Source: Pythium myriotylum (taxonomy: Eukaryota; Oomycota; Peronosporomycetes; Pythiales; Pythiaceae). From it: DNA of 64,000 bases. A program made the position numbers and the translations under genes. Below the pieces are notes generated by a model. The model saw only the letters and a program-made list of their open reading frames with translations. It made no database searches and was not told where the DNA came from. Shown one piece after another: positions 9,641 to 20,121 of the stretch. Position 1 is the first letter of the stretch. Each line of letters begins with the position of its first letter. The stretch is taken from NCBI GenBank assembly GCA_023091665.1, contig JALJCQ010000030.1, positions 2,730,501-2,794,500 on the forward strand. The letters run 5' to 3'.

Positions 9641-12004
9641 CACTGTCTCTTCATCATCTAGTTGAGTGGACTGCGACGTCGCCTTCTTTTTCTTCTTCCG
9701 CTTCTTCTTGCGTGCCGGCGCATTCATACCCAACGTCTTGCCGCTCCGCGTCGCGACGTGCACCATCATACTTGGCTCCGGTTCTTCCCACCATCCGGTA
9801 CTGTGATCCTCATCGAACCTGACACACTTTCCACCAATACTATTCTGAGCTGACTGGTCTTCCTCTAATCGACTGCACAAGTTCACCGATGGAATCGCGT
9901 CGAGTCGCCCTCTGTCCTCTTCATTCACCAACTCGTCCGTCGTACGATACAAGAGTTCGGGCAGCGTGTTCAACAGCTTGAGATCTTCACGCTCCGCGAC
10001 CGCATCAACGCGTCCATCCGCTTGTACATTCATGGCCTTTCGGGTGAGTAAGTCTGCTGGTTGATTGTACTTGCGTGCCACGTGCACGAGACTTATTCCT
10101 TCGAACGACTTGAGCAATTCCTTCACACGGTTCAACCACACTTGGAGTGACGCCTGATTGCATCGTAGATCCTCATTGACTTGGCCGATGACAATGCGCG
10201 AATCCCCACACACGATCACCTTCTTGATGTCGTGACGAATGGCGAGCTGGAGGGCCCCGATGAGGCCACAATATTCGCTGTCGTTGACCGTGAGGTCTGG
10301 TCGACACCCATACTCAGCATCGACCACCTCCCAACCTGGAATCGACCACAGAATCATGCCGTACGAGCCGAGCTTCTCTCCCTTCACTCGAACAGCTCCA
10401 TCAAAGGAAAGAACGTAGCCTGGTGTGTCTTGTCGGAATTCAGGAATGGGTCTCACCACTGGAATGTTGTGTAGAGTCTTCATTGGCGCGATTTCTTCTA
10501 GCGCCTTGTCCAACTCGCTCCGGGGAGTGATCGACGTCGCTAACAGCGCTGACAAGCCGACCACATCTTGATCATTTCGGACGATCTTCAGCGTCCAAGG
10601 CGATAACATGACGGCCCACTGGACGGCTCGGCCTGACAGACTCTTCGAGGTAAATAGCCACCGCATCGTCGAATATCTGGTATAAACTGTCACTGACTGC
10701 CCGTATAAATAATGGCTAGCAGCCTCCAGAGTTTTCAACAACGCGAGAACCTCTTGTTCTGCACCAGTGTAGCGAGTCTCGGCATCTTTAAAGACCTTGC
10801 TAACGAAACGAACCGGGTGGAGGACACCGTCATGCTCTTGGCACACCGTCGAACCGAATGCCCACTTGTTGGTGTACAGGATCACGACCAACTCTCGATC
10901 ACGCTCGAGATGGCGAAGCATCGGGGCCTGACTCAACAACTTCTTCAGCGCTTCGAACGCGTTCTTCGCGTGTTCAAGCTGCGTTCCATCTTGAAGCTTC
11001 AAGTCGGTCACCTCGTACAGCGCCGCTGCGTAGGTCGCAAAATTGTCAAGGAATCGATGGTAATAAATCAGACTGCCAACAAACTTCTGAATTCCTTTGA
11101 CTGTTGATGGGAATGGCATGCTCAGAATCGAATCGAGGTTTCTTGGTGTCGCTCGTAGGCCGTCGCGGGATACTTCGTGGCTCAAGAACTCAACTGCCTT
11201 CTTGCCAAAGGCACTCTTCGGCAGACTGATCGTTATTCCCCAGTACTTAAAGGCTTCCAAGAGACACTCGAGCATCACACACATCTCATCCCACGACGAA
11301 GCGCCGAAAGTCACATCGTCGATGTACGATCTTCTCCCGATCACTGGCCGCCCGTCGTTCATCTCAACCGCACCAGCATGGAAAACGTCTTCAATCAGCT
11401 TCAGGTCGGTCGCCAGTTGTTCTGTCGAGTCGCCCTCAGCCAACTCCTTCGCTTCGTCTTCCGTCAGGCCGACAACTCGGCAAGCAACACCCTTCGACGA
11501 GATCATCCGCACCATCGTCCACAACGCATTGTCGATGATGCGCTGATAGATCTGCGGCGCGTTCTTCGGCCCTTGTGGCATCCGAAGCCACTCGAAGTGC
11601 CCGAGGGGGCAGATGAAAGCCGTAATTTCTCTTGCTCGAGCCGTCATCAGCACCGCCCAGTATCCGCTGGCGTTGTCCATCGAGCACGACCACATAATGT
11701 GCTCAAAGTTGTCGAGGAGATCGTCGATCAAAGGCATAGCATACACCATCAGCTTCGTAAGACCGTTGACAAGTCGATAATCAATACATAGACGAATATC
11801 TTTGCCGTTTTTCTTCAGCACGATCACAATAGGAGAAGCCCATGGAGACGAGGAGTAGCGGATGAATCCCGCTCTGAGGAAGCCTCGAAGCAACTCGTAT
11901 AACTTCCCAAGGAGATGCGGCGGCACTCGTCGCGCTCGTTGTGCGATCGGTTGCGCATCTCCAACGTCCACGTCGCACACGACGCCCTTCGCAGGTGCCG
12001 GCAA
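9524..12004 (-). CDS. Gypsy-1 reverse transcriptase with two RNase H domains
   Basis: RT motifs are clear: WASPIVIVLKKNGKDIRLCI, PLIDDLLDNF, SGYWAVLM and SYIDDVTFG with the catalytic YIDD. The usual MPFGLKNAP reads MPQGPKNAP. The connected RNase H has YTGAEQEVLALLKTL. After it comes a second, independent RNase H: VLSFDGAVRVKGEKLGSYG (Asp), NDSEYCGLIGALQLA (Glu), VIVCGDSRIVIGQ (Asp) and YNQPADLLTRKA (Asp). A second RNase H of the archaeal/plant type has been described in oomycete Ty3/Gypsy elements. The ORF then continues through a Lys-rich linker and ends where the integrase deletion changes frame. Confidence 0.93.
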   Translation of the reverse strand: MPAPAKGVVCDVDVGDAQPIAQRARRVPPHLLGKLYELLRGFLRAGFIRYSSSPWASPIVIVLKKNGKDIRLCIDYRLVNGLTKLMVYAMPLIDDLLDNFEHIMWSCSMDNASGYWAVLMTARAREITAFICPLGHFEWLRMPQGPKNAPQIYQRIIDNALWTMVRMISSKGVACRVVGLTEDEAKELAEGDSTEQLATDLKLIEDVFHAGAVEMNDGRPVIGRRSYIDDVTFGASSWDEMCVMLECLLEAFKYWGITISLPKSAFGKKAVEFLSHEVSRDGLRATPRNLDSILSMPFPSTVKGIQKFVGSLIYYHRFLDNFATYAAALYEVTDLKLQDGTQLEHAKNAFEALKKLLSQAPMLRHLERDRELVVILYTNKWAFGSTVCQEHDGVLHPVRFVSKVFKDAETRYTGAEQEVLALLKTLEAASHYLYGQSVTVYTRYSTMRWLFTSKSLSGRAVQWAVMLSPWTLKIVRNDQDVVGLSALLATSITPRSELDKALEEIAPMKTLHNIPVVRPIPEFRQDTPGYVLSFDGAVRVKGEKLGSYGMILWSIPGWEVVDAEYGCRPDLTVNDSEYCGLIGALQLAIRHDIKKVIVCGDSRIVIGQVNEDLRCNQASLQVWLNRVKELLKSFEGISLVHVARKYNQPADLLTRKAMNVQADGRVDAVAEREDLKLLNTLPELLYRTTDELVNEEDRGRLDAIPSVNLCSRLEEDQSAQNSIGGKCVRFDEDHSTGWWEEPEPSMMVHVATRSGKTLGMNAPARKKKRKKKKKATSQSTQLDDEETVRESMEGIDPNGRYVGAVGCRSISLWCLSTVRSARNDSP

Positions 12005-13320
12005 AGCGTTGCCGGAGCTAATGAACTGGTCTCCACGAGCCTCCAGAATATCTCGTACCGTCGTTTCTGTTCCGGGGTAGTCTCGCCTTCTTCTCCCACG
12101 TCCGCTGTCGTCATATCTGCCGGACCTGGTGGCTCAAGATCAATTTCTGGGATTAGTGCAAGCTGTTCGATCATACTCTCGGCCGACATCTCAACTCCTT
12201 CATGGATATAAACTTCGTGGTCGAGCGACGACTGGTCAACTTCGCCTGGTTCCACCGGGTTGACCGTAAAAACTGCAGGAGGGGTGTCTTCAATCGAGAA
12301 AACTGCACGCTTGCTGAGCCATCTCAGTTTCTTCTCTGAGTTCTTGACCTTTTCGTACAGCTTCAGGTACCGCGGCTGCTTGATCGCTTCATATGTTAGC
12401 AGCGCGAGCGGCTTCTCCCCTGGCATGGTGCACTCCCGGTTCTTGAGGTCGATGACGACTCCGGCGCGAATCATAAAATCGGTGCCGAGTATCACGAATG
12501 AGTTCGCCTCAAAATCTGCGACCCACACGTCCATCTCAAACACCACACAGGCGCCGAGCCTCACCTTGACCTTCGCCAATCCATGCGCTCCGACCGGATC
12601 CCGAGACACACCAAAGAAACTTGTCGGATCTGCGAACATCTTGACTCCAATACCCAACCTACGTGCCAGGTTGGTGTGGAGAATCGAGATGTTCGCTCCC
12701 GTGTCTAACATCAACGGGAGCTCTTGATCGTTCACTGCACCATGCACAAAGGCTTGGATCGACAAGTTCTTGGGGAGCTCGTGGTTGCTCCAATACCCTC
12801 TTCGCTCACCTTCCTTGAGCTTTATAAACGTCACCCGAGGCTCTAGCGGGAGTTGACTGCACAACTTCGACTCGCTTGCACTCTTGTCGTCTTCTTTCTC
12901 ATCGACTTGAGCCTGCAAGCGAGGTTGTCTGTACATGTCCACATCGTCAACAACCTCAGACATCTTCTTCATTGAATCGTTAGCGGTCTCGTTCTCTTTT
13001 ATCGCTGCCTTCGACTCTTCTTCTTGTTTCGTGCTAGCGACCACTTCTTCTGGCGCCAGCACGTCTTCTTTCTTGATTTTCTCTTGCTCTTCTTGACATT
13101 CAACTGGATCATGCACTTCTTCATGTAGTTCTTCATGCAATTCTTCACACACACTCGCATCTTGTTCAGCTTTTTCTTGAATTTCTTCTTTCACGAGTTT
13201 GACTTGTTCTTCACGCACCAACGTCGGTTTCTCTTGTTTCTGTTGATTTTCTTCATCTTGAGCCGATCGTGGATCTTCACTGGGGGTGGCGCGTTCCCCG
13301 TCACGTACAGCGCTCACCAC
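11824..13320 (-). CDS. Gypsy-1 aspartic protease region
   Basis: After a charged, Glu/Lys-rich N-terminal region the frame contains a retropepsin: LPLMLDTGANISILHTNLA with the catalytic DTGA and the flap or C-terminal part VILGTDFMIRAGVVIDLKNR. It cleaves the Gag-Pol precursor in the virus-like particle. The frame differs from both gag and RT, so expression in the intact element would need frameshifting, or small frame lesions have accumulated. The end of this ORF overlaps the start of the RT frame, where the polyprotein logically continues. Confidence 0.88.
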   Translation of the reverse strand: MVSAVRDGERATPSEDPRSAQDEENQQKQEKPTLVREEQVKLVKEEIQEKAEQDASVCEELHEELHEEVHDPVECQEEQEKIKKEDVLAPEEVVASTKQEEESKAAIKENETANDSMKKMSEVVDDVDMYRQPRLQAQVDEKEDDKSASESKLCSQLPLEPRVTFIKLKEGERRGYWSNHELPKNLSIQAFVHGAVNDQELPLMLDTGANISILHTNLARRLGIGVKMFADPTSFFGVSRDPVGAHGLAKVKVRLGACVVFEMDVWVADFEANSFVILGTDFMIRAGVVIDLKNRECTMPGEKPLALLTYEAIKQPRYLKLYEKVKNSEKKLRWLSKRAVFSIEDTPPAVFTVNPVEPGEVDQSSLDHEVYIHEGVEMSAESMIEQLALIPEIDLEPPGPADMTTADVGEEGETTPEQKRRYEIFWRLVETSSLAPATLCRHLRRASCATWTLEMRNRSHNERDECRRISLGSYTSCFEASSERDSSATPRLHGLLLL

Positions 13321-13331
13321 ATGCTGCGGGA

Positions 13332-15243
13332 TTAGTTGTTTAACTGTTCGGCGACTTGCGCAGTCGTCAATTCACCGGACTTCTTCTGGTTGTGCAAATT
13401 AGCCATCTTTTCAATGAAAGAACGACAGAACTTGATCGGATGGCCACGTTCGCTACAGAACTCACAAACCTTGAGCTGCCAACAATTCTCAATGGTGTGA
13501 CCGGTCTTCGAGCAGTGGTCACACCGCGGCCTTGAGCTCGGAGGCTCCGTTGGTCCTTGAGTAGGCGGCTGATGATGGTTTGACGGCCGCACTGGCCTAT
13601 ACTCAGTGGGGGGCTGGTGCCTGGAGTATCCACCTCCACCAGCTCCGCCACCACCACCTCCACGTTGGTCTCGATCAATTCGATTAACTGCAGGAGCAAT
13701 ATCAGATGGATTTTCTTCACCCGACTTTCTGTTGGAGGGTTTCTTGCTTGGTCTCATTTGCGTCGATTCATACTGCAACAACTTACGTTCGAGATCATCA
13801 ATAGAGTCAAAAGCAGTGAACCTGAACTGCATTTGCAGCGTCTTATCGTGGAGTGTATCGAAAAACTGTTGAATGTGGTCCTCGAGGTTATCCGGGTCAT
13901 CTTCATCACGGAAGTCGATTCCAGCACGAAGAGCAGCTCCATTGAGACGATTCAGGTAGTTCGACGCCAACTCATCCGGCTTTTGCGTGAGCTTGTAATA
14001 TTGATGGCGCGGCGGGACGAAGTCCGTGCAATACTTCCTCTTGAACGCTTGCAAGACGGAATTCCAATCGGACTTGACATCAATAGGCAACTGACGAATC
14101 CAATACTTCGCAGGGTTGGTCAGACTATCAATGAACATTTCGAGCCGCTGTCGCGCATTCCATCCAGACAAATTAGCGACGTGCATAAACTTGGACAACC
14201 ACGCTCTCGCTTCTTCGGGACTGGATTTACCACCATCGAATGACCGGATCGAAAGGTTCTGGAGCACCGTGACTGGACGACCGGGGTTGTTCCACGCCGC
14301 ATCATCGCGGGCGGTCATCTCGATCTCGTACTCCCAGTCGTATTCTGCGCGCGCACGTCGGTTCCTACTTGGCGCTCGCGCTGGAGCACTGGCCCTTGCA
14401 CTGGTCATCTCCACGTCGTCAGACTTGGTCGAAAGCGCGGCCGCGACCTTGGCGAGCTCGTCCATCGTCATGTGGCCATTCTTCACCATGCCCATGAACG
14501 TATTGACGAGCGGGTCGCGGGTCTTCTTCGGACGCGTTGCCGTCTCATTGTCGCTGGTGTCCACATCAGTAAAGTCAAGTTTCTTCTTCACCTTGACTGG
14601 CCTGACCCACACATCTTCGTCCTCAAACTCATCTGCGGACTCAACCAACTGCCTCATAGGCTTAGGATTCGACTTGGTCTGAGGGGTATATACCGGATCC
14701 GCCACCACCAAATATTTCACAACACCTTGAGAAGAACCTTGATACGCTGCAATAGAGGATTCCCATTCATTTTCAGCAATTAGCAGCGAGATCATGAGAC
14801 CAACATCTTGAGCTGTTCGGGCCGGATTTAATGCAAACGCATCCAAGAATGTATCGCGTCGCCGGAAATCATAACCGCAACCCTTCCACATTCGTTCAAG
14901 CTGGTAAACCGTCCGTGTCTTCCAAGTTACCAAATGACGTCGTGCTCGGATCAAACGTGAAATTGGGTTGCGCCGGGCCCACTTTCTTCAACTCGTACAA
15001 CGAGAACCAGCTCTCTGCTTGTCCACACTGTTGCTGTGCGAGATGTCGATACTTCGACATGAACCCATTCGCCTCCGTGTAACTATACGCTCGACGAACA
15101 TCATGATCAGCTGCTTGTAGCTTGAATACGATACGCGCATCCTCCATTCTCTGAGTCGGTTGAACATTCGCTTGCGCTTGTTGCGCCGCTGACTCCCCTT
15201 CGCTTGACATGTTGGCTGACAGCTCCACTCCTGGCATACGCAC
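13332..15243 (-). pseudogene. Gypsy-1 Gag with two CCHC zinc knuckles
   Basis: The N-terminal part (15243-14896, beginning MRMPGVELSANMSSEGESA) and the main part (14954-13332) are in different frames, with the change near 14930, so the copy seems to carry one frameshift. The main part has a retrotransposon Gag core (ARAWLSKFMHVANLSGWN, then KYWIRQLP), a Gly-rich and Arg-rich linker, and two zinc knuckles, CDHCSKTGHTIENC and CEFCSERGHPIKFC, for RNA binding. The C-terminal tail ends ELTTAQVAEQLNN. Confidence 0.88.
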
Positions 15244-15247
15244 CAGT
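15228..15247 (-). promoter_or_regulatory. Probable Gypsy-1 primer binding site
   Basis: Reading the minus strand from the inner edge of the 5' LTR, ACTGGTGCG occurs with TGG two bases in, the usual form of a tRNA 3' end complement. Gypsy-2 has the same CTGGTGCG beginning at its internal side (24733), so both may use the same tRNA primer. The tRNA was not identified. Confidence 0.45.
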
Positions 15248-15959
15248 TGTCGTGAGGCAACTGAAAAATCGGGTCTTGGCGTACGTAGACCGACTTCCAG
15301 TTTCCGTAGACAACGAAAACTCTATGGGGAATGGCCTTGTCCACGAGACTTCTTGACTCGCAACAAGGAACTTCGGATATCTCGGACTCTTTGAAGTGGA
15401 AGCTCGAGAATCCAACACGTCGTTACGTAGGTGCCTCACACACCCAGTTGCTTCGGAGAGCCTTAGCGCTTGCAGACGCTGGTGTCGGGCAGCCCTTTAG
15501 GTCTCTTCGCCTTAGGACCGACACCGACGGCTGACTGCACAAGTTCGGCCTCCACGCCTCCCTCCCCTCCGTAGACTTACTGCACAAGTCCAAAGAGGGG
15601 TCACTTAGAAACGAATTAGAGACGATAGACCGAGGGTGCACTAAAGATACTTCTTGACGAGGGGGGAAATTTTGGAACTGACTCCCAGAACGTGCGGTGG
15701 GAAGTCACCCACCACCGTTCTGGGTTATTGGGTGTTTGCTAACCAAATCACCCAAGCACCTACAGCCCTCTGTTGGGGGCAATACACACTACACCCCGGG
15801 GCTCAATAAAGCTTCCTACGCTACTCCTACTGTTTTTTTTAACTATTTTCTTCCTCTTGACGCGCTCTCTTCAGCGACTTGAACACAAACAACTCTGTCA
15901 TGCATATGGCGCACCGGCACGACCGCACAATCTTGGAAAAACGGAGGCACTTCACCACA
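15248..15959 (-). repeat. Gypsy-1 5' LTR
   Basis: 712 bp, nearly identical to 4658-5369. Followed outside by TGAA (15960-15963), completing the target duplication with 4654-4657. Confidence 0.95.
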
Positions 15960-15963
15960 TGAA

Positions 15964-17867
15964 GCATCCATATAGAGATGGATGTCTGGCGCTGGCCACG
16001 CCGCGAACATAGTAGTCGGTAGATCGCGGAACCGTCCGAGGTGAAGAAGATCCCTTGACCACCTGAGATCTTCTCGTACGCCGTCCTTGAGAGTGACTGT
16101 GCCGTGGACGGGAGCTACCGAGACGAGGCCATGCACGCGCTGGTAGAACGGTTTGACAGCCCGACAACACGTGCATACGTGGCGTAGACTCACTAGGAGT
16201 CGTTGAAGATCAGAGCGCGTTGCTCGCGATTTCAATAGTAATGCGTCAACCCGTGCCAGCGCCTTATCGATCTTCCGTGTTGGCATTGAGATTGTTCGGC
16301 GGTCGAGGTCAAACTCCAGCCCGAGGACCTCAAGCCGAGATCCCCAATCGGAGAACTTCTTTTCGTTGAGAGCGCGCGGGCCGCAGACTGCCATCATGCT
16401 GTGCCGTAGTGCTGTCTCGGCCAGCTGAAGTCGGGAACCCGTGTCGTGTTCGATCAACACGTGGTCGTCCACCCACTCGTATGAATAGAACGGATCCGTG
16501 TCGGAATCTGTGATGGTCATGGAGGCCGGAGACTCGCGGCGTACCAGCCAAGTGATTGCTCCACCGAAAGCACCATAGTATGTAGGCGAACTGGTCCAAC
16601 CGAATGGTGCGGAAAGGCCGATGAGAGTATAGCGGTTGTTGTCCAGCCTGGCGCCCATCCAACTGACGCTCGCTGCTGCCACCATGAGGTGGCGAAAGGC
16701 TCCCTTGACGTCTCCCTGCATCATGCGTCGCGGTTTCGCAGGGTCGCGCGCGTAGAGTGTGTCGATTCGTCGCGCGAGGTCACTGACGGGCTTGTAAGTA
16801 AGCTGCGGCAGAACGCTCCGATCCGTGGCCTCGTTCGTGGATGAGCCGAGTGGGCGCTTGAGATCGTGAATAAGCCTCACTTCCTCCTTCGGGTCAACCC
16901 CTGCCTTTTCCACTGCACCGAGAGGACTAATCTGGACCTCTGGCCAGGAATCCAGCACTGTCCCATCAACGACCAAGTACTGGCCGGCGTCTTGGCCTTG
17001 GCGAACACTGCGCGCGACCGCGGCCGCGAATCGCACTGCTGAGTGGTGGTTTGATGGTCTGTCTTGTTGATGTGGCCGGCCTCGGAGCCACGTTGGTCGA
17101 ATCCCGTACGTTGCTGCCTGTGCCATGAAGTCCTGATGCTCGTAGCCACCGAGGAGACGTCGGTAGTCGTTCGGCCGCAGCGCCTTGTTGGGTCGTGGGT
17201 CAACCTCGGTTTCGCCACGTTGAATCTGCACAACGTCGGGCAGGCTCGTGTTTGCGCGCGTGGCGAGAGAGGTCATGTGGTTCACCTTGGACAAGTCTAG
17301 GATCGATGTGCTATTTGTGGGATACAGCTCATCGTTGTGACCACACTCTTCGAGTGCAATCCGAAGTCTCAAGTCCCGGATGTTCTCGTGAAGCTGTAGG
17401 ATAGTCTCGAGGTCCTCTCGAACACGGGCGTGGTTTAGCACCTCCTCGTCGATCCTGGTCCCGTCTACAAGTCCAAGTGAAGCAGGTCGGGCCAAGTGCA
17501 GCCGACCCAGACCTCGGCGAGCTGCTGACAATGTGGGCAGACGTGTAAGAGACCACCGTGATGGCTTGACGCCGATCAGCGGGGCTGTGATGCCTTCACG
17601 ACGTGCGGGCAGAGTTGGCCGCGCAGCTGGCTCGTGGACCGCTTCTGACGTCTTGGCGCGGCCAGAGACACAATGAGGCGGAATTGTCCCATCGGAGATG
17701 GGTGGGGTTGATGACTGATGACGGGGTGATGGTGACTGATGAGGTGAACCCGGGACCGTCGAAGCGTGAGGATTCAAAAGGAAAGTGTTGTTTACTCCAT
17801 CCATCTCGCTCTCCTGAGTCCTACGGTCGGGCACCTGTCGGGCAGGGCGCGACTGGTGGCGTCGCAC
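15964..17867 (-). CDS. DIRS-like reverse transcriptase, truncated by Gypsy-1
   Basis: The minus-strand frame has a long Pro/Arg/Thr-rich N-terminal region followed by RT of the DIRS type: KEEVRLIHDLKRPLGSS, MMQGDVKGAFRHLMVAA with the first catalytic Asp, LSAPFGWTSSPTYYGAFGG, and YEWVDDHVLIEHD with the VDD pair. The thumb region (RSDLQRLLVSLRHVCT) and the first strand of RNase H (DIHLYMDAS) follow, and the LTR of Gypsy-1 begins there; translation beyond is LTR sequence. The frame is the same as ORF1, separated from it by a single TGA at 17877-17879; there is no ATG at its start, and the first internal Met is in EMDGVNNTF. Confidence 0.9.
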
Positions 17868-17876
17868 CCCACACCA

Positions 17877-20018
17877 TCACTTGGCGAACTCCGTCGACAC
17901 CCCACCATACCGCTCCACGAGAAGGGTTCGGACTTCCTTCGGCAGGCCGCAGATGAAGTGTGCGCGGGCCCTTGCGCCGGTGCCGCAAGATTCACCGCTC
18001 ACACGGCAACCCTTCTTCGACGCGAATCGGAGACAGAGCTCCCTGCCATCCTTCTTTGGAATGAGTGAGGCGATATGGGCTGGGAGTCCACGCGCCGGCA
18101 GCTGTCGTCCCGAAGGTGGCAGGTTGCTGTGGTGCACAGTCTTCGCCGCTGCCGCTGCCGTTTGCACTTCCTCCAGATCTTGTTGAAGCACCAAAGTCCG
18201 CAGCGTGCACAGCGACGGACTGGTCGGGGAGAACCAAGCCAGCGCAGCAAGCCTGTTCCCAACCCCGGCTGTTACCTCGGCGACGACCAAGTCACGGTAT
18301 TCGCCCAGCCGCTCGTTAATCCAGAGTACGAGGATGTCGAGGTGTGCCTCGGGCCACATGCCTTGGGTCTGCATGGTAACCAGGAAGCCCGCCCCGGTGC
18401 GCGCCAGGCGTGCCGTCGTCGCATCTGTATACTTGTCGCAGTATGCCGTGAAGATGTTCACCGCATCATGGACCTCCGCCCAAGACTTCGGACTTGCCGC
18501 GGGAGGCAGCTTCGCGCTGGAAGAAAAGTCGGACATGTTGATTTCATTGTCGCGCTGACGTTTGATGCGCTCGACCATAGTCACTCGAGCAAGGTGCATG
18601 ATGGACAATCCTCGTGGTCCAAACGCGAACTCGAACAGGAGCATGAGCACGGACGGATACGGCGAGAACACGATGGCGGTGCACGACAACTGACCATGAA
18701 CGAGAGCGGACGGCGACGTACCTGCAAAGGCCGGGTGTACGAGGCCGTTGTGGGCTGTGAGCTGGGCGTCATACGGGTTGAAGGCTGTTCGGTTGCGCCG
18801 CAGCCGGTCGCTCCCTTGATTAGCCGCGGCAGCCGTTGTCAAGATCTGGATTAATTCGCGTGCTCGTGGGTTCTCAGCCGTCAGTTCCGCGAGAGCCGCC
18901 GCAGCCTGCGTCGAGCCGAAATGCACCTGACGCGGCAGAGCCGCGACGCCGTCATGGTTTTGGGTCGGGTTGGTTGTCATCGTCGCGTGCATGCGAAGCG
19001 ACGACTGTCGAGGAAGAGGAGCATTGGATGCTCTCATTCGCAGCGCAGGAGCCCTCTCAACTGAAACTTGTTCGTCGAGACGGGCCGACTGAACCGCCGG
19101 AATACCGGCTACCAAGGAGTCGAGGAAGGCTTCCTCCGTGTCATGCACCGAGTCTGTCGGCTCTTCTCCCTTCTGCTCTTCGTCGTAACTGGTTTCCGAC
19201 GCCAGGTACGATGAAAGATGGCGTTGTCGCTTTGGCGGAGGGCCCTCAGCAAGGTCTGCATCGTCTTCTCGGCCTGCCTCTTGCGCTTGAGTGTCCTGGT
19301 CCAAGACAGGTTGTGCCCCAATCGACCGCCCGATGCGTCGTCGAAGTGCCAACGGTACCGCTCGTGAGCTGTCGATATAGAAGGAAAAGTTGATCGCATG
19401 CTCGGTTGATGAGGCATGGATCTGCCCAGTACTTGCTTCTTGCCACTGGTCAAACTCGGACGGCATCTCGTCGTTCACGATGGGTACTCCGAGGTACTGA
19501 AGTAACTCCAGTCGCGTCGGAGGTGTCGCTCGGGAATTCTCCGCGATCAACTCAAGGAGACGACGTTCGGCGTCCTGAGTGTGCGCCTCTGTACACGTGT
19601 CGTCGGGTCCAGCCCAACCCCCAAGCACAAACGCCAGGAGCGGATGGACCGCACAAACGAGGTGGTCCTCGCGGCTCATCCACCTTGGGCCACGGGTGAA
19701 GTTCACTTGGATCCCCAAGTCATTCGTGTCGATGACTTGGCCGAATCGAACCCTCCCATCGACTGCGACCGCCACAGCCTGACGGAGCAGAGCGCTGATT
19801 CGCGTGCCGGTGGGTTCCTCGGCAGGGACTTGGCGAAGCAGGGCGACTTGTAAAGCGAGGCTGTGAGCTGGAATGTCGTGCTCACCGATAGGTTCAGCGA
19901 CCGCCGTCGTTGAGAATACGTTCGAGACAACGGCGTAATATCCTCGATCGAGATCTTGAGGAACGTCCTCAGGGCGCACGTATAGTACGGCACCGCACTG
20001 GAGTCGAGAAGGAGTCAT
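17877..20018 (-). CDS. DIRS-like ORF1 (Gag-type protein)
   Basis: 713 residues from an ATG at 20018. This is the ORF1 position of DIRS elements, so a Gag-like role is inferred from place and composition, with low sequence conservation. The C-terminal part has cysteines in RFASKKGCRVSGESCGTGAR followed by ARAHFICGLPKEVRTLL, resembling a CCCH-type zinc finger of the kind found at the end of many oomycete ORF1 proteins. The middle is acidic and disordered-looking (SYDEEQKGEEPTDSVHDTEE). It ends with a TGA, after which the same frame continues into the RT. Readthrough or simple decay are both possible. Confidence 0.75.
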   Translation of the reverse strand: MTPSRLQCGAVLYVRPEDVPQDLDRGYYAVVSNVFSTTAVAEPIGEHDIPAHSLALQVALLRQVPAEEPTGTRISALLRQAVAVAVDGRVRFGQVIDTNDLGIQVNFTRGPRWMSREDHLVCAVHPLLAFVLGGWAGPDDTCTEAHTQDAERRLLELIAENSRATPPTRLELLQYLGVPIVNDEMPSEFDQWQEASTGQIHASSTEHAINFSFYIDSSRAVPLALRRRIGRSIGAQPVLDQDTQAQEAGREDDADLAEGPPPKRQRHLSSYLASETSYDEEQKGEEPTDSVHDTEEAFLDSLVAGIPAVQSARLDEQVSVERAPALRMRASNAPLPRQSSLRMHATMTTNPTQNHDGVAALPRQVHFGSTQAAAALAELTAENPRARELIQILTTAAAANQGSDRLRRNRTAFNPYDAQLTAHNGLVHPAFAGTSPSALVHGQLSCTAIVFSPYPSVLMLLFEFAFGPRGLSIMHLARVTMVERIKRQRDNEINMSDFSSSAKLPPAASPKSWAEVHDAVNIFTAYCDKYTDATTARLARTGAGFLVTMQTQGMWPEAHLDILVLWINERLGEYRDLVVAEVTAGVGNRLAALAWFSPTSPSLCTLRTLVLQQDLEEVQTAAAAAKTVHHSNLPPSGRQLPARGLPAHIASLIPKKDGRELCLRFASKKGCRVSGESCGTGARARAHFICGLPKEVRTLLVERYGGVSTEFAK

Positions 20019-20121
20019 GTCGAGGAGAGTTCCTTCAACTGGCCGCTTGCCACTTTCGAAGTAGAATCGAAAATGCCAATGGCCGTCTACGCTATCCTAT
20101 CTTAGTTTGATGTGCGTCCTA

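Larger units (their letters stand above)
4658..15959 (-). mobile_element. Ty3/Gypsy LTR retrotransposon Gypsy-1 (chromodomain, dual RNase H)
   Basis: Bounded by 712-bp direct LTRs that start TGTCGTGAGG and end TTCACCACA on the plus strand, with a 4-bp target duplication TGAA. Coding runs on the minus strand: gag with two CCHC knuckles, aspartic protease, RT, RNase H, a second RNase H, a truncated integrase with chromodomain, and then an unusual 3-kb stretch with SANT/Myb-like ORFs before the 3' LTR. I see two base differences between the LTRs (4892/15482 region and 5320/15910 region), so insertion is recent. A purine-rich stretch lies just upstream of the 3' LTR (complement of 5370-5382). Confidence 0.95.
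3105..20018 (-). mobile_element. DIRS-like tyrosine-recombinase retroelement, split by insertions
   Basis: Minus-strand order is ORF1 (20018-17877), reverse transcriptase (17867-15964), a Gypsy insertion, then RNase H (from 4657) and tyrosine recombinase (to 3105). The Gypsy element sits between TGAA duplications (4654-4657 and 15960-15963). Removing it with one TGAA copy joins RT to RNase H in the same frame, directly after the MDAS motif of the RNase H start, so both pieces come from one element. The outer ends (terminal or split direct repeats) could not be defined; coordinates cover the coding part only. A LINE lies upstream of ORF1 at 20122. Confidence 0.88.

Noticed and set aside
11097..11791. 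Plus-strand ORFs opposite Gypsy-1 RT
   Set aside because: Antisense shadows of the RT frame; no motif.
18075..18854. 259-codon plus-strand ORF opposite DIRS ORF1
   Set aside because: Antisense shadow, Arg/Gly/His-rich, no domain.
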